Source: OMG group bacterium (lineage in GTDB: Bacteria; Pseudomonadota; Gammaproteobacteria; Pseudomonadales; Azotimanducaceae). Taken from it: a stretch of DNA of 64,000 nucleotides. The number at the start of each line of letters is the position of its first letter. The first letter of the stretch is position 1. Of this stretch, positions 9,505 through 19,437 are shown in pieces. Made by a program: the position numbers and the translations under genes. The stretch covers positions 1 to 64,000 of the forward strand of contig JAAXGW010000030.1 of NCBI GenBank assembly GCA_012267385.1, read 5' to 3'. Below the pieces are notes generated by a model, which was given only the letters and a program-made list of their open reading frames with translations, did not search any database and had not been told where the DNA came from.

Positions 9505-11853
9505 TCAGTTCTGTAAATTTTTTTCTTTGAACAAATCATCTGGTTCATAGCCTTGAAGCGCAATTTGATGGAAGTCTAGTCCCAGAACATCTAGAATCGG
9601 TTTCACGACTGGTTGTAACTGTTTCTGCAGATAGTGCTCGTGATCTGGGTCGTGTGTCAGTATTTCTACTGGTTCAGGACCTTCGGTGGTCATGACGTAT
9701 TCGATGACTCTACTCGGGGACTCCAATTTTCGACCAGCTACGACATACGGCGGACTCACCTTTCGATACTCGTGTAGTGGTTTACGTAAGCGTTTTCTAT
9801 ACACGAGCTTCTCGTCTAACCGTCCAGCTCGCAACTCAGCGATATAGGAACTTAGATACTCTTCAACTGATTCATCCGCAAACAGTCTCCTAAACATTTC
9901 GCGTTGCAGGTCCTTCGCTAGTTCGGTCCAGTCACGCCTTACGGATTCAAGCCCTACGAACACAATCTGCTGAGAGCGATAATCGAAACCAACATAACGC
10001 TTTCGGGAACCGCTTTTTGAACGTCGCATGTGTTGTAAGAAAAATTTTGTGTAGAGATGTTCGAGCTCTAGTTCGAGTTTGTTGCTAAGTTGCCACTCTC
10101 GACGAATGTAAGAGGTTAGATCTGTGTTAAACTCTTTGAGTAATTGATCTCCATCCTGATAGGCTCTGTCTGGGTCGGTGATGTCGGACTCCACAAACAC
10201 ACTATCCGTGTCGCCGTAAAGTACCGCATATCCATGATCTTCAAACCATGATTTCGCAAAACGCAGAAAATGCCGTCCTAATGAGGTTACAGAGTTTGCC
10301 ATTTCCGGATTGTGGAACCGACTGAGAGGCGTCGCAAGCACACCATAAAACGAATTCATAAGAATCTTGATGGCTTGACTTGAGATCCCGTCGTCCGCAG
10401 CTTTTGCTTGCTCCCGTTCCGCAAAAAGCTCATCTAGGAATGTAGGTAAGATAGCGTTGTCGCGTCGATAGCAAGCGTCGTTGGTAGTACGGATGACATC
10501 TTCGGATTCATGGTCGCTGGACAGAGTTAAAGGATCAATATTGAAGGTTCGAATGATGCTAGGGTAGAGACTCCGATAGTCGAAAGCCCACACGTTTCGG
10601 TAGTATCCTGGTTTTGGTTCCAGTACCAATGCTCCAGAGTGCCGGTTGCGGTAGTGTTCTCTGTCGGCCAACATAGACGGCGCGCGGATCTTCCTCTGTT
10701 CCAACTGTGAGAGGTACACAAAATCAAACGCGGCGATGCTGCTGGCCACACGATCCAGAGCCATGCCTGTGAGCTTACTACGTTTGACGGCAAGCGTAAT
10801 CAAATTCAATTTCTCGATGATTTGGTAAGCAAGCCTTGCATCGGCCCTCGAGTATTCGACGAAGCCCATTAAGTCTTCGTGGTATCTTTTGAGAATTTCA
10901 CCGGCACGATCGTGTACCTTTTCAATGACTGCTTTCCCCTCGCCCAGAACTTCTCGAGCAACCGCGTCGAGATTGTGTTCCGAGAAGGGAATAAAAGCAC
11001 CGCGAATCAGACCGATACCGTCAAGTACGATTCGCCCCTGAATCACGGCACGGCTAGATCCAAAGAAACCACGCGCAGAGAGAATTCTCACGTCGGCATT
11101 AGATCTGCCTAAGCGCAGACTCAAACGATTTCGCTTGGCGATCCGAAGCAAAACCGCAAGATCAAAGTCGATCACATTCCAACCTAAGAGTACATCTGGG
11201 TCTAGCTCGCGCACCCGTTCGATAAACAACTGAATAGCTTCCGCCGCCGAATCAACCGCAACTGTTCGTTCCGGCATCTGACGTTTCTTTGGATCCACGA
11301 CGATGACTTCATCGGTGGTAGGTCCATACATTGAAATCGCAAGCAGTGTACGCGCGGACGGATCAGTTTCTATATCGAAAGATAGCACTGTCGGTTGAAA
11401 CTCAATAGTACCTGGTCGAATTTCGGGGTTATTGAATACGACTTCAACGAATGGATCATTAAACTCTGGATCACCTGAGATTTCAATGCCACCGCGGATG
11501 TTGTTGCGGATTAAATATGCATCCGAGAATCGCAAATCCGCTTCATAGGTTGGTACTTGCTGATGGTGCAAGCGATCCCTAACGGAGAGCAGATCTCTTG
11601 GCGTTTGGAAAAGCACTTTTGCCGCTGGATGTCCATCCAAAGTTTGGTATTCCGATCTTTCAATCTTTTTTCCTTGCAATTCGGGATGACCGACATCCTT
11701 GTCCCGAATTACGAAGTGTGGTTGTTGTCGCGATTCTCGTATTAGAAACGACTGCCCATTCTCTAATCGCCCGTAGAGATAGAGCACAGCTTTGTCTCTT
11801 TCGATTCGATAGTTGGTTTGTAACAAAAAACCACGAAAGGATTGCTGGGTCAT
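9505..11853 (-). CDS. polB: DNA polymerase II (family B)
   Basis: A 782-aa family B DNA polymerase, almost exactly the length of E. coli Pol II (783). Exonuclease motifs are intact: Exo I SFDIETDP, Exo II LGWNVIDFDLAVL and Exo III YSRADARLAYQ. Polymerase motifs are also intact: DYRSLYPSIIRTFN (motif A), KILMNSFYGV (motif B) and YGDTDSVFV (motif C). Pol II acts in replication restart and bypass of DNA lesions, usually under SOS control; I did not find a clear LexA box in the short upstream region. It is transcribed divergently from purE across about 200 bases. It retains proofreading residues that the polA product in this window has lost. Confidence 0.95.
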   Translation of the reverse strand: MTQQSFRGFLLQTNYRIERDKAVLYLYGRLENGQSFLIRESRQQPHFVIRDKDVGHPELQGKKIERSEYQTLDGHPAAKVLFQTPRDLLSVRDRLHHQQVPTYEADLRFSDAYLIRNNIRGGIEISGDPEFNDPFVEVVFNNPEIRPGTIEFQPTVLSFDIETDPSARTLLAISMYGPTTDEVIVVDPKKRQMPERTVAVDSAAEAIQLFIERVRELDPDVLLGWNVIDFDLAVLLRIAKRNRLSLRLGRSNADVRILSARGFFGSSRAVIQGRIVLDGIGLIRGAFIPFSEHNLDAVAREVLGEGKAVIEKVHDRAGEILKRYHEDLMGFVEYSRADARLAYQIIEKLNLITLAVKRSKLTGMALDRVASSIAAFDFVYLSQLEQRKIRAPSMLADREHYRNRHSGALVLEPKPGYYRNVWAFDYRSLYPSIIRTFNIDPLTLSSDHESEDVIRTTNDACYRRDNAILPTFLDELFAEREQAKAADDGISSQAIKILMNSFYGVLATPLSRFHNPEMANSVTSLGRHFLRFAKSWFEDHGYAVLYGDTDSVFVESDITDPDRAYQDGDQLLKEFNTDLTSYIRREWQLSNKLELELEHLYTKFFLQHMRRSKSGSRKRYVGFDYRSQQIVFVGLESVRRDWTELAKDLQREMFRRLFADESVEEYLSSYIAELRAGRLDEKLVYRKRLRKPLHEYRKVSPPYVVAGRKLESPSRVIEYVMTTEGPEPVEILTHDPDHEHYLQKQLQPVVKPILDVLGLDFHQIALQGYEPDDLFKEKNLQN

Positions 11854-12060
11854 ATTAATAATAATAGTAATACGTACAGTATTATTTTATGTTAAAGCAC
11901 ATAGAAAAACCAGATAATCCATTGAAATTTTGTTGATCGAATCTGCAGATCTGGTACGACCAACTTGGAGTTTTCTAGTACTCTTTTCGGGAAATTTGAG
12001 AGTTGTCTTCTCGTTACAATTAATTCCTTTTATTGCAGTTCTACATTTAAGGAAACAGGG

Positions 12061-12561
12061 ATGAGTCTAGTAGCAATTTTGATGGGATCTAGATCGGATT
12101 GGCCGAAAATACGTGGTGCGACGACCGTGTTGCGAGAATTTGGCGTCCCCTTTGAAGTTAAGGTCACTTCTGCGCATCGTACTCCCAAACAGACTGCTGA
12201 GTATGTCGCCAAGGTAGAAGAGAATGGTTGTCAGGTTTTCATCTGTGCAGCCGGTGTTGCTGCTCATCTAGCCGGTGCCGTTGCAGCACATACGACCAAA
12301 CCTGTCATTGGGATTCCCGTAGACGGTGGCCCCTTGAATGGATTTGACGCGTTGTTATCCACTGTACAAATGCCTGGTGGAGTTCCCGTTGCTACTGTTG
12401 CGATTGGTTCCGCGGGTGCAAAGAACGCGGGCTATTTAGCGGTACAAATTTTAGCTCTGACAGACGCAATGCTTGCACAGAAACTTCAGGCTGAAAGGGC
12501 GACAAACGTAACGAAAATAGCTGCTGACAATCAAGAGGTGCAACGCGAACTAGAGTCATGA
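12061..12561 (+). CDS. purE: N5-carboxyaminoimidazole ribonucleotide mutase
   Basis: A 166-aa PurE enzyme of de novo purine synthesis, which converts N5-CAIR to CAIR. The ATG at 12061 is chosen over an upstream in-frame start because it follows AAGGAAACAGGG and begins the conserved [14 protein letters not shown] segment. Further signatures are [10 protein letters not shown] (the substrate-binding histidine region), [23 protein letters not shown] and VPVATVAIG. Length matches class I PurE. PurK is not adjacent. tsaC follows 3 bases after the stop, so the two are probably cotranscribed. purC of the same pathway lies elsewhere in the window (59.5-60.5 kb). Confidence 0.96.
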   Translation: MSLVAILMGSRSDWPKIRGATTVLREFGVPFEVKVTSAHRTPKQTAEYVAKVEENGCQVFICAAGVAAHLAGAVAAHTTKPVIGIPVDGGPLNGFDALLSTVQMPGGVPVATVAIGSAGAKNAGYLAVQILALTDAMLAQKLQAERATNVTKIAADNQEVQRELES

Positions 12562-12564
12562 AAC

Positions 12565-13113
12565 GTGGCATCCAGTGATGTCGACCAAGCGGTCAATCTA
12601 TTAAGACAAGGTGGAGTGATCGCACATGCGACTGAAGGCGTTTGGGGGCTCGCGTGCGACCCATGGAACGAGAAGGCTGTAAACCGCATACTCTTGGCAA
12701 AAAAACGTTCGATTGATCTGGGGTTTATCGTGATCGGGTCCGAACCTGCCGCTTTTCAAGATGAGTTGGATGACTTAGCACCTGAAGTCCAGCAAAGAGT
12801 CGTAGCTAGCTGGCCTGGGCATATCACTTGGATCCTGCCTTCTAAACGTTTTCCGGATTGGGTTACTGGCAAACGTGCAACTGTCGGCGCGCGAGTACCC
12901 GGTCACAAGCAAGCACGAACCCTCACAAGACTGTTTGGAAATCCGATTATCTCAACCTCGGCAAATGTCTCTGGATCGGAACCCGCGGTGACAATGGAAG
13001 AAGTGTGCCGCAAGTTTGGTCATTTGGTAGACTTCGTCGTTCCGGGCAAGATCGGCTCTGCTGTTGGACCCAGTCGCATCCTCGATGCTCGCAATGAAGA
13101 TACAATTCGATGA
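12565..13113 (+). CDS. tsaC: Threonylcarbamoyl-AMP synthase
   Basis: A 182-aa YrdC-domain protein that makes threonylcarbamoyl-AMP from threonine, bicarbonate and ATP for the t6A37 modification of tRNAs reading ANN codons. Visible signatures are GGVIAHATEGVWGLACDP, LLAKKRSIDLGFI (the KR.R-type motif), WPGHITWILP and NPIISTSANVSGSEPA. Length matches E. coli TsaC (190), with no C-terminal Sua5 domain. The start is GTG, 3 bases beyond purE. tRNA-Ile species, including the intron-split one in this window, are targets of t6A modification. Confidence 0.93.
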   Translation: MASSDVDQAVNLLRQGGVIAHATEGVWGLACDPWNEKAVNRILLAKKRSIDLGFIVIGSEPAAFQDELDDLAPEVQQRVVASWPGHITWILPSKRFPDWVTGKRATVGARVPGHKQARTLTRLFGNPIISTSANVSGSEPAVTMEEVCRKFGHLVDFVVPGKIGSAVGPSRILDARNEDTIR

Positions 13114-13145
13114 GTGTTTAAACAACACGTAACTTTAAGTCTTTT

Positions 13146-13862
13146 TTGATCGTGAATAAACTGTTAGGCAAGAAACCTCCTGGAGGTTGGACGATGGTTG
13201 TACTAGTCGGCCTCGTCGTGTTAACAACGATTTCGCTCTCTCTGTGGCAACTCACCAAAGGATTTGAAAAACATACCGAACGTACCGACTACATTGCTCG
13301 TTTGTACGAAGATGCGATTGAACAATCAGAATACCAAGAACACGAATCCGCGTATCGGCAGATTCAACTTCGCGGTAGCTACATTACCGAACGGTCTTTC
13401 GTCGTAGGTTATCAACGACACAATCAGCTACCGGGACACTGGATTGTGACTCCATTCCGTACAAGTGTCGGAATTTTTCTTGTTAATCGTGGCTGGCTCC
13501 CGATCCGACAGCACTTTCTCGAAACTCCAGAATTTGAGACTCCTGAAGGTACAGTAGAAATCACAGGCGTGATTTGGACCCATAAACGCTTTCAGTCAGA
13601 CAAATCTTACGATCAACCAGATTGGCCGAAACGTGTGAAGCGACTGAATCTCAAACTAATGGCAGAAATAACAGGAGCTTACGAAGACGAAATACGTTTG
13701 CTTGCCGACAACCCGGGTGCGTTTACACCGATACAATTATTAGTCGAGAATGAACCAGCAATGCATTGGGGATACGCTTTCCAATGGCTTCTGATCGGTG
13801 GTTTAGTTGTCAGTGCTTACTGGTTCTTTTATATTAGACGAGGCGAAGTAGGTAACGAATAG
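13146..13862 (+). CDS. SURF1 family cytochrome c oxidase assembly protein
   Basis: A 238-aa SURF1-type membrane protein that helps insert haem a into cytochrome c oxidase subunit I. It has one N-terminal helix (about residues 16-35, followed by WQL) and one C-terminal helix (about 208-230), enclosing a periplasmic domain. Family signatures are the RQIQLRGSY segment, VGYQRHNQLPGHWIVTPF, FLVNRGWLP and the late HWGYAFQWLLIG. The first codon could be TTG at 13146 or GTG at 13152. The SCO gene starts just after its stop, giving an oxidase-assembly pair, but the oxidase subunit genes are not in the window. Confidence 0.9.
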   Translation: MIVNKLLGKKPPGGWTMVVLVGLVVLTTISLSLWQLTKGFEKHTERTDYIARLYEDAIEQSEYQEHESAYRQIQLRGSYITERSFVVGYQRHNQLPGHWIVTPFRTSVGIFLVNRGWLPIRQHFLETPEFETPEGTVEITGVIWTHKRFQSDKSYDQPDWPKRVKRLNLKLMAEITGAYEDEIRLLADNPGAFTPIQLLVENEPAMHWGYAFQWLLIGGLVVSAYWFFYIRRGEVGNE

Positions 13863-13863
13863 A

Positions 13864-14508
13864 GTGAAAAAGTATCAAGTCTTCATTTTTTTTGGCGTGG
13901 TGATGCTCGCGCTTGGTGGGTTATTCCTGTTCGGCCAAGTGAATAAAGATCGACCGTTGGATACAGAGCAACTGAAAGCACTTGGTTTCGCATCACTACC
14001 AGCTCCCCGCGTCTTAGAGGGAATAGATCTATTGACACAATCGGGCGAAGTATTTGATGGATCTCAACTAACAGGAAAGTGGACGTATGCATTTTTTGGA
14101 TATACCAACTGTCCAGATATCTGTCCAGTAACTATGAGAATTTTGGGTCGAGCCGTGGACAGGTTTCAGGACACCTTAACGGCTGAAGAATTCGCGTTGT
14201 TTCAAGGTATGTTTGTTTCAGTAGACCCAACTCGCGATGGAGTTGAAGAGGTAGGTGAGTTCGTCGCGACCTATTCAGAATCGTTCCTAGGAGTTACTGG
14301 GTCGGAAGCGACCATTAAAGACTTTGCAGACCAGGTTGGAATTGGCTATGAACGCATTCCGTCCACGTCTGAGTTGCAATATCTTGTCGAGCATCAGGGC
14401 TACCTCGTAGTTTTTAATCCGCGCGGGGAATGTATTGGTTACATTAAGGAACCGTTCGACACGGTGCAACTAACTAAACTCTTTCAACATCTGATCAAAC
14501 ACGGCTAA
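13864..14508 (+). CDS. SCO1/SenC family copper chaperone
   Basis: A 214-aa membrane-anchored thioredoxin-fold protein. One N-terminal helix (residues 5-24) precedes the domain containing the copper-binding CPDIC (C83 and C87) in FGYTNCPDICPVT. The histidine ligand lies in YLVEHQGYLVVF near residue 179. SCO proteins deliver copper to the CuA centre of cytochrome c oxidase. The GTG start is immediately downstream of the SURF1 stop, so the two are probably cotranslated. The convergent thrB gene ends 57 bases away. Confidence 0.92.
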   Translation: MKKYQVFIFFGVVMLALGGLFLFGQVNKDRPLDTEQLKALGFASLPAPRVLEGIDLLTQSGEVFDGSQLTGKWTYAFFGYTNCPDICPVTMRILGRAVDRFQDTLTAEEFALFQGMFVSVDPTRDGVEEVGEFVATYSESFLGVTGSEATIKDFADQVGIGYERIPSTSELQYLVEHQGYLVVFNPRGECIGYIKEPFDTVQLTKLFQHLIKHG

Positions 14509-14565
14509 CGTACTACTGAAGCCAGAAGTCCACGTACGAGTCTGAGCAGGAGTTGTTTGTTCGGT

Positions 14566-15549
14566 TCAGACGGATGTAATTAATTCATGAATCTGAAAGG
14601 GTTGCATAAGATGGGTTCGGGTAATCGTCGCAAATTCCTCAGGGTCTTTGCGCGGAAACCCCTCGGGTAAGTCGTCTCGAACTGATACGACTAGTCTTGA
14701 TAGCCAAAAACAAACTGCGGCGTACAACAGAAAGTGCGGGAAACACCAGTATTCGGTGTTTTCAAACTTCCTGATCGAGTTGTACTCACGTAACATCGCG
14801 AACGTCTTTTCACGATCCAAGCTTCCGTTGTCGGTACACCAATCGTTGATCGCAATTGCTAGGTCGAACAACCAATAGCCATATCCTGCGTGATGAAAGT
14901 CAAGAACACCACACAATCCGTGCTCATTAAACAGAACATTGTCTCTGAAGAGGTCGCCATGAATGATACCCTCCGGTATCCCTTGTACGTCATTGCGATC
15001 TAATAATGAGTCCACCAGATTAATAGCACGACGGAGTACTCTGGAATCTTCTTTAGACAGGTGGTCTTGACATTCATTAGCGACTTTTTTAATCCACTCT
15101 AATTTGCGTTCGTAAGCAGTATTTATCGCTAAAGGTTTTAGGATTAAATGCATCCGCGCTAAGAAACGCCCAATAGCCGCACAGTGCTGTGTCGTTGGAT
15201 AGATCACATGATTCCCTGGAAGTCGTTCGCAAATGAGAATTTCTCGACCTTGGTGTTTGATTGTCGTAGATCCATCGCTCGTACTTACCAGCTGGGGTAC
15301 CGGTAGACCGCGTTCAGAACAACGCTCCAACGCAGCCATCACTAGTGACCGATTATCCGTTTCGCGCTCAAGTACTGTAAGAACGAACTCAGTGCGATCT
15401 GGTCCAGAATCGTCCTGTTGAATGCTCAGAAAATAATTGGAATTCTCAATTCCGTGGGCGGTCTCACGAAAGTTTCCAACTGAACCTAACCCGTACTGTT
15501 CAAGTATATGGTCGATCTCGGACCGATGGAGTTCGGTGATTACTGCCAC
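14566..15549 (-). CDS. thrB: Homoserine kinase type II (APH-fold)
   Basis: A 327-aa kinase of the aminoglycoside-phosphotransferase fold, matching the ThrB type of pseudomonads and not the GHMP-type ThrB of E. coli. Signatures are FRETAHGIENSNYFL near the N-terminus, the catalytic loop GIIHGDLFRDNVLF and the metal-binding GVLDFHHAGYGYWLFDLAIAINDW. It phosphorylates homoserine in threonine synthesis. The DUF2782 gene lies 12 bases upstream in the same orientation, so the two form an operon divergent from polA, a gene order known from other Gammaproteobacteria. Confidence 0.9.
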   Translation of the reverse strand: MAVITELHRSEIDHILEQYGLGSVGNFRETAHGIENSNYFLSIQQDDSGPDRTEFVLTVLERETDNRSLVMAALERCSERGLPVPQLVSTSDGSTTIKHQGREILICERLPGNHVIYPTTQHCAAIGRFLARMHLILKPLAINTAYERKLEWIKKVANECQDHLSKEDSRVLRRAINLVDSLLDRNDVQGIPEGIIHGDLFRDNVLFNEHGLCGVLDFHHAGYGYWLFDLAIAINDWCTDNGSLDREKTFAMLREYNSIRKFENTEYWCFPHFLLYAAVCFWLSRLVVSVRDDLPEGFPRKDPEEFATITRTHLMQPFQIHELITSV

Positions 15550-15561
15550 GTATGAACGTTA

Positions 15562-15864
15562 TTAGAATCGCTTGAGAATCCATTTTGGGACTAATTTTTC
15601 TGCTCGTTCTAGGTCTCCAAAATGCTTTGACGGGTCCTCCGGTACAAGGTAGTAAGGTTTACCTCTTTTCGGTACGACTTTGATCATCACGAGCCGTCCG
15701 TTGTGTCGGAATTCGTGGATGGACTTTTTTTCAGACTCGACTAAAACCACGTCCGGTCCTTTAACCTTTTTCTCCTCTGGTTCTATTTCGTCGTCAGCAA
15801 CGAGAGTCCCAGAACAGAACAGTAACATAACGCAAATACCTAGTGCACTAATCAGTAATTTCAT
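15562..15864 (-). CDS. DUF2782 family small exported protein
   Basis: A 100-aa protein with a signal peptide (cleaved near TLVAD) followed by an acidic/basic linker and a compact domain containing EFRHNGRLVMIKVVPKRGKPYYLVPED. This is the pattern of the DUF2782 proteins commonly found between thrB and polA in Gammaproteobacteria. Function is unknown. It is transcribed leftward with thrB and divergently from polA; only 39 bases separate the two start codons, so their promoters must overlap or lie within coding sequence. Confidence 0.8.
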   Translation of the reverse strand: MKLLISALGICVMLLFCSGTLVADDEIEPEEKKVKGPDVVLVESEKKSIHEFRHNGRLVMIKVVPKRGKPYYLVPEDPSKHFGDLERAEKLVPKWILKRF

Positions 15865-15903
15865 GTATTACCTCTACTCCATTTAGACCAAGGAAAACGT
15901 GAC

Positions 15904-18597
15904 ATGTCCGGTTCCCAGCCACTAATTCTCGTAGATGGCTCACATTACCTTTACCGAGCCTTCTACGCCATGCCCAATCTACAGACTTCGACGGGTCAAC
16001 CGACTGGTGCGATCCGTGGCGTGGTGAATATGTTGCTAAATCTTATGTACGAGTATACCCAAGCTCCTATTGCTGTGATATTTGATACTGCGAAACCAAC
16101 GTTCCGACACGACATGTACGAGGAATATAAGGCTACGAGACCGCCGATGCAACAAGAAATGGTTCAGCAAATCGATCTCACATACGAGGCAATTCGAAAA
16201 TTAGGATTGTCGGTACTCATGCTGGATGGATTTGAAGCCGATGACATCATCGGGACTCTAGCTCGTCGTGCGGAACACGGTGGTCAAAGAGTATTGATTA
16301 TTTCATCAGACAAAGATTTAGCGCAACTCGTAAACGACAATGTCGTGCTACTCGATTCGATGTTTGACCGATCTCTAGATCGCAAAGGCGTGATTGAAAA
16401 ATTTGCTGTGATGCCAGAGCAAATTATTGACTTTTTGACTCTGACCGGGGATACCTCTGACAATATCCCAGGCGTTGATAAGGTCGGTCCAAAAACAGCG
16501 GCGAAATGGTTAGGTGAGTACGGGTCGCTAGACAATATTCTCGAACACAAGGATCAAATCAAGGGAAAAATCGGAGAGAATTTACGCGCCGCGGTCGCGC
16601 ATCTCGATCTGTCGCGAGAACTTGTAACGATAAAGTGTGATGTCGAACTAGGCGTTGAACTCGACGACCTCGCTCGCAAGCCGTTGGACACGGACGCGCT
16701 GACCGACATGTTTGAAGAACTGGAATTTCGTACGCTCGTGCGACGTTTGAAGGAGTTGGACGGAACTGCAACTTCAAAGGGCTTGGGTTCTTCCTATGAG
16801 ATTGTCACTGACCAGTTCACTATGAATACTTGGGTAGACAGAATCCGCCAGCACCGCCAAGTCGTATTGGAGACACGAACCCACCGCACTACAACGTCCG
16901 TAGCTGGTGGTTTCACGGGAATTGCCATAGCAACCGACGAGCATCGAGCTGCATACTTTCCGCTAACACACAAAGATTCCGAGTTCCGACAACTCAGAGC
17001 GGAGACCTTACTTGCAGCACTAAAACCAGTACTCGAAGACGTGAGCATCGTGAAGATTGGTAATGGTCTCAAAGAGACTGTGAAATGCTTACTTGCTTTT
17101 GGAGTCGAATTGAAGGGTGAGATGTGGGACACTGCACTCATGTCGTACGTGTTGAACAGTTCTGCTCCAGGTGGTCATTATTCTTCAGCGCTTTCTTCTA
17201 GACATCTACAACATACCACGATCGATGCAAAAACACTTGTAGGAAGCGGCGTAAATCAAATTCCTTTTGTAGAAGCATCTATACCCGAAACGGCCGCGTA
17301 TATAGGCGAACTCGTAGCGGTCAATGTGCGGGTATTTCCCATATTACGAAAACAGTTAGAGGCTCTGACGAAGTGTTCATTTGTGTATTCAAATATCGAA
17401 TGCCCATTGTTGACAGCACTAGCGCGTATCGAGAATAACGGTGTGCGCCTTATCCGTGAACCAATAGATCAGTTAAGTAAAGAGTTGAAGTCTCGCGCCG
17501 AAGAACTCACCGCTAGAGCGTACGAACTTGCGGGTCGACCATTTGGTTTGAACTCGCCAAAACAACTTCAAGAGGTGTTATACGACGAGCTGGGACTAAC
17601 AGCCCCACGAAAGACTCGAACCGGCACTCGTTCTACCTCCGAAGAGATTCTTCGGGACTTAAGATCGGAGCACGAACTACCAGGAGTAGTCTTGGAGTAC
17701 CGAGCAGCAACCAAATTGAAATCGACCTACACGGACCAACTAGGGAATTACATTCATCCAACGTCCGGTCGAGTACACACGACTTACGACCAAACTAATG
17801 CTATTACTGGTCGTTTGGCGTCGTCTGGACCCAATTTACAGAACATTCCCATACGAACTGCGGATGGACGACGACTACGCGAAGCATTTGTTGCTCAAGA
17901 CGGCTCAGTGTTACTCGCTGCTGACTATTCGCAGATTGAATTGCGGATTATGGCGCACTTGTCGGGAGATTCAGGATTACAACAAGCATTCCAATCTGGA
18001 CGCGATATTCATCGAGCGACGGCGAGCGAAATGTTCCGTGTATCTTATGACACGGTCACAGATGAAATGCGTCGACAAGCGAAGGGTATCAATTTCGGTT
18101 TGATCTACGGAATGGGAGTGTTCGGTCTCGCGCAGCATCTTGGAATTGATCGAAGTATGGCCAAGAAATTTATCGAGAATTACTTCGAACACTACCCCGG
18201 GGTACTGCGGTACATGGAAACGACTAAAGAGAATGCACGGGAGCATGGTTTTGTGGAGACTCTTTTTGGTCGTCGAATTTATCTAGATGACATTCACAGT
18301 AGTACGGCTGCGCGGCGTGCCTACGCGGAACGCGTCTCGATTAACGCACCGATGCAAGGTACCGCGGCTGACATCATCAAACTAGCGACGGTAGCGATCG
18401 ACGAATTTCTTGTGAAATCGACACTAGATGCCAGGATGGTGCTACATGTACACGACGAGATCGTCTTCGAAGTGTCGCAGTCTCAAACTGAAACACTTCA
18501 ACAATCGATTGTCCCAGTCATGCAAGAGGTCGCGGAGTTGGATGTTGAGCTTGTTGTTGACGTGGGAGTCGGAGCAAACTGGCGGGAAGCTCATTAG
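15904..18597 (+). CDS. polA: DNA polymerase I, proofreading domain degenerate
   Basis: An 897-aa family A polymerase. The 5' nuclease domain (about residues 1-290) keeps its metal-site motifs (LVDGSHYLYRAFY, FEADDIIGTLA, SSDKDLAQLV, DTSDNIPGV). The polymerase domain keeps motif A (DYSQIELRIMAHLS), motif B (RRQAKGINFGLIYG) and motif C (LHVHDEIVFEV). The middle 3'-5' exonuclease domain is present in length but has lost its catalytic acids. Aligned by eye to E. coli Pol I, D355 is E323, E357 is R325, D424 is T392 and D501 is L470. The enzyme should therefore fill gaps and remove primers without proofreading. Its stop overlaps the end of the convergent engB gene. Confidence 0.96.
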   Translation: MSGSQPLILVDGSHYLYRAFYAMPNLQTSTGQPTGAIRGVVNMLLNLMYEYTQAPIAVIFDTAKPTFRHDMYEEYKATRPPMQQEMVQQIDLTYEAIRKLGLSVLMLDGFEADDIIGTLARRAEHGGQRVLIISSDKDLAQLVNDNVVLLDSMFDRSLDRKGVIEKFAVMPEQIIDFLTLTGDTSDNIPGVDKVGPKTAAKWLGEYGSLDNILEHKDQIKGKIGENLRAAVAHLDLSRELVTIKCDVELGVELDDLARKPLDTDALTDMFEELEFRTLVRRLKELDGTATSKGLGSSYEIVTDQFTMNTWVDRIRQHRQVVLETRTHRTTTSVAGGFTGIAIATDEHRAAYFPLTHKDSEFRQLRAETLLAALKPVLEDVSIVKIGNGLKETVKCLLAFGVELKGEMWDTALMSYVLNSSAPGGHYSSALSSRHLQHTTIDAKTLVGSGVNQIPFVEASIPETAAYIGELVAVNVRVFPILRKQLEALTKCSFVYSNIECPLLTALARIENNGVRLIREPIDQLSKELKSRAEELTARAYELAGRPFGLNSPKQLQEVLYDELGLTAPRKTRTGTRSTSEEILRDLRSEHELPGVVLEYRAATKLKSTYTDQLGNYIHPTSGRVHTTYDQTNAITGRLASSGPNLQNIPIRTADGRRLREAFVAQDGSVLLAADYSQIELRIMAHLSGDSGLQQAFQSGRDIHRATASEMFRVSYDTVTDEMRRQAKGINFGLIYGMGVFGLAQHLGIDRSMAKKFIENYFEHYPGVLRYMETTKENAREHGFVETLFGRRIYLDDIHSSTAARRAYAERVSINAPMQGTAADIIKLATVAIDEFLVKSTLDARMVLHVHDEIVFEVSQSQTETLQQSIVPVMQEVAELDVELVVDVGVGANWREAH

Positions 18598-19199
18598 GTC
18601 GCTGCAAGATCAAACCAATCGTAGATTTTTTGCAGGACCGCCCCAGTACCCTTTCCTGATTTCGCCGAGAACAAAACGATCTCGGCCAATTGGTAATCAT
18701 CTAGTATGTCTTGTATCGCGCGCAAACACGCGCTACGTTCTAGTTGCTTAGCTTTGTCGACTTTGTTTAACAAAATTAGCAGCGGTAATTGTTGGCCACG
18801 ACACCACGTAAGCATCTCGAGGTCTAGTGGTTGTGGTAGGTGTCTAGAGTCGATGATTAAGACCAAGCCGACTAAATTTGATCTATTCTTTAGGTACTGG
18901 TCAACTGCGTGTCCCCACTCAGCCTGTTTTTGTTTACTGACTTTTGCGTATCCATATCCGGGGAGATCGACTAGGCGAGCGTGGTACGAGGTACTAAAAA
19001 AGTTAATTAGTTGTGTTCGTCCTGGAGTTTTACTAACTCGTGCTAGAGACTTGGTACCCGTGACTCGATTAAGACAGCTTGACTTTCCCGAATTTGAACG
19101 CCCTATAAAGGCAATCTCAGGGATTGAATCTTGCGGACATTCAGCAAGACTTGATGCACTAGTGAGAAACTCTGCCGATATTCGGGTTGTGTCGTTCAA
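18594..19199 (-). CDS. engB: Ribosome biogenesis GTP-binding protein EngB/YsxC
   Basis: A 201-aa TRAFAC-class GTPase needed for large-subunit ribosome assembly. G motifs are clear: GRSNSGKSS (G1), TPGRTQLINFF (G2 region), DLPGYGYAKVSK (G3), LLNKVDK (G4) and FSAKSGKG (G5). Length matches E. coli YihA (210). Its 3' end overlaps polA convergently, and 238 bases separate it from the divergent dsbA gene. The order polA, engB, cytochrome c4, dsbA is known from pseudomonads and supports the gammaproteobacterial assignment. Confidence 0.95.
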   Translation of the reverse strand: MNDTTRISAEFLTSASSLAECPQDSIPEIAFIGRSNSGKSSCLNRVTGTKSLARVSKTPGRTQLINFFSTSYHARLVDLPGYGYAKVSKQKQAEWGHAVDQYLKNRSNLVGLVLIIDSRHLPQPLDLEMLTWCRGQQLPLLILLNKVDKAKQLERSACLRAIQDILDDYQLAEIVLFSAKSGKGTGAVLQKIYDWFDLAAT

Positions 19200-19437
19200 T
19201 TTTCTATCTTACTACAAATAAAATTTTTGATAACAGTGTGTCATTGGATCTGCGCCGTGTGATCGTACATAGATATTAGTACCACAAGTGCAGACCAACC
19301 TACCTTGAACATCTTTGCGTTACTCATGGGACGCAAGTGAGATGCGTGAGAGTATAGGGAACTTTGACATGAACCTATCGTCAATATAGGAACATGCGAG
19401 ATAGCACAACGAGTCGAATCACTCAGGAGTTGAACAA

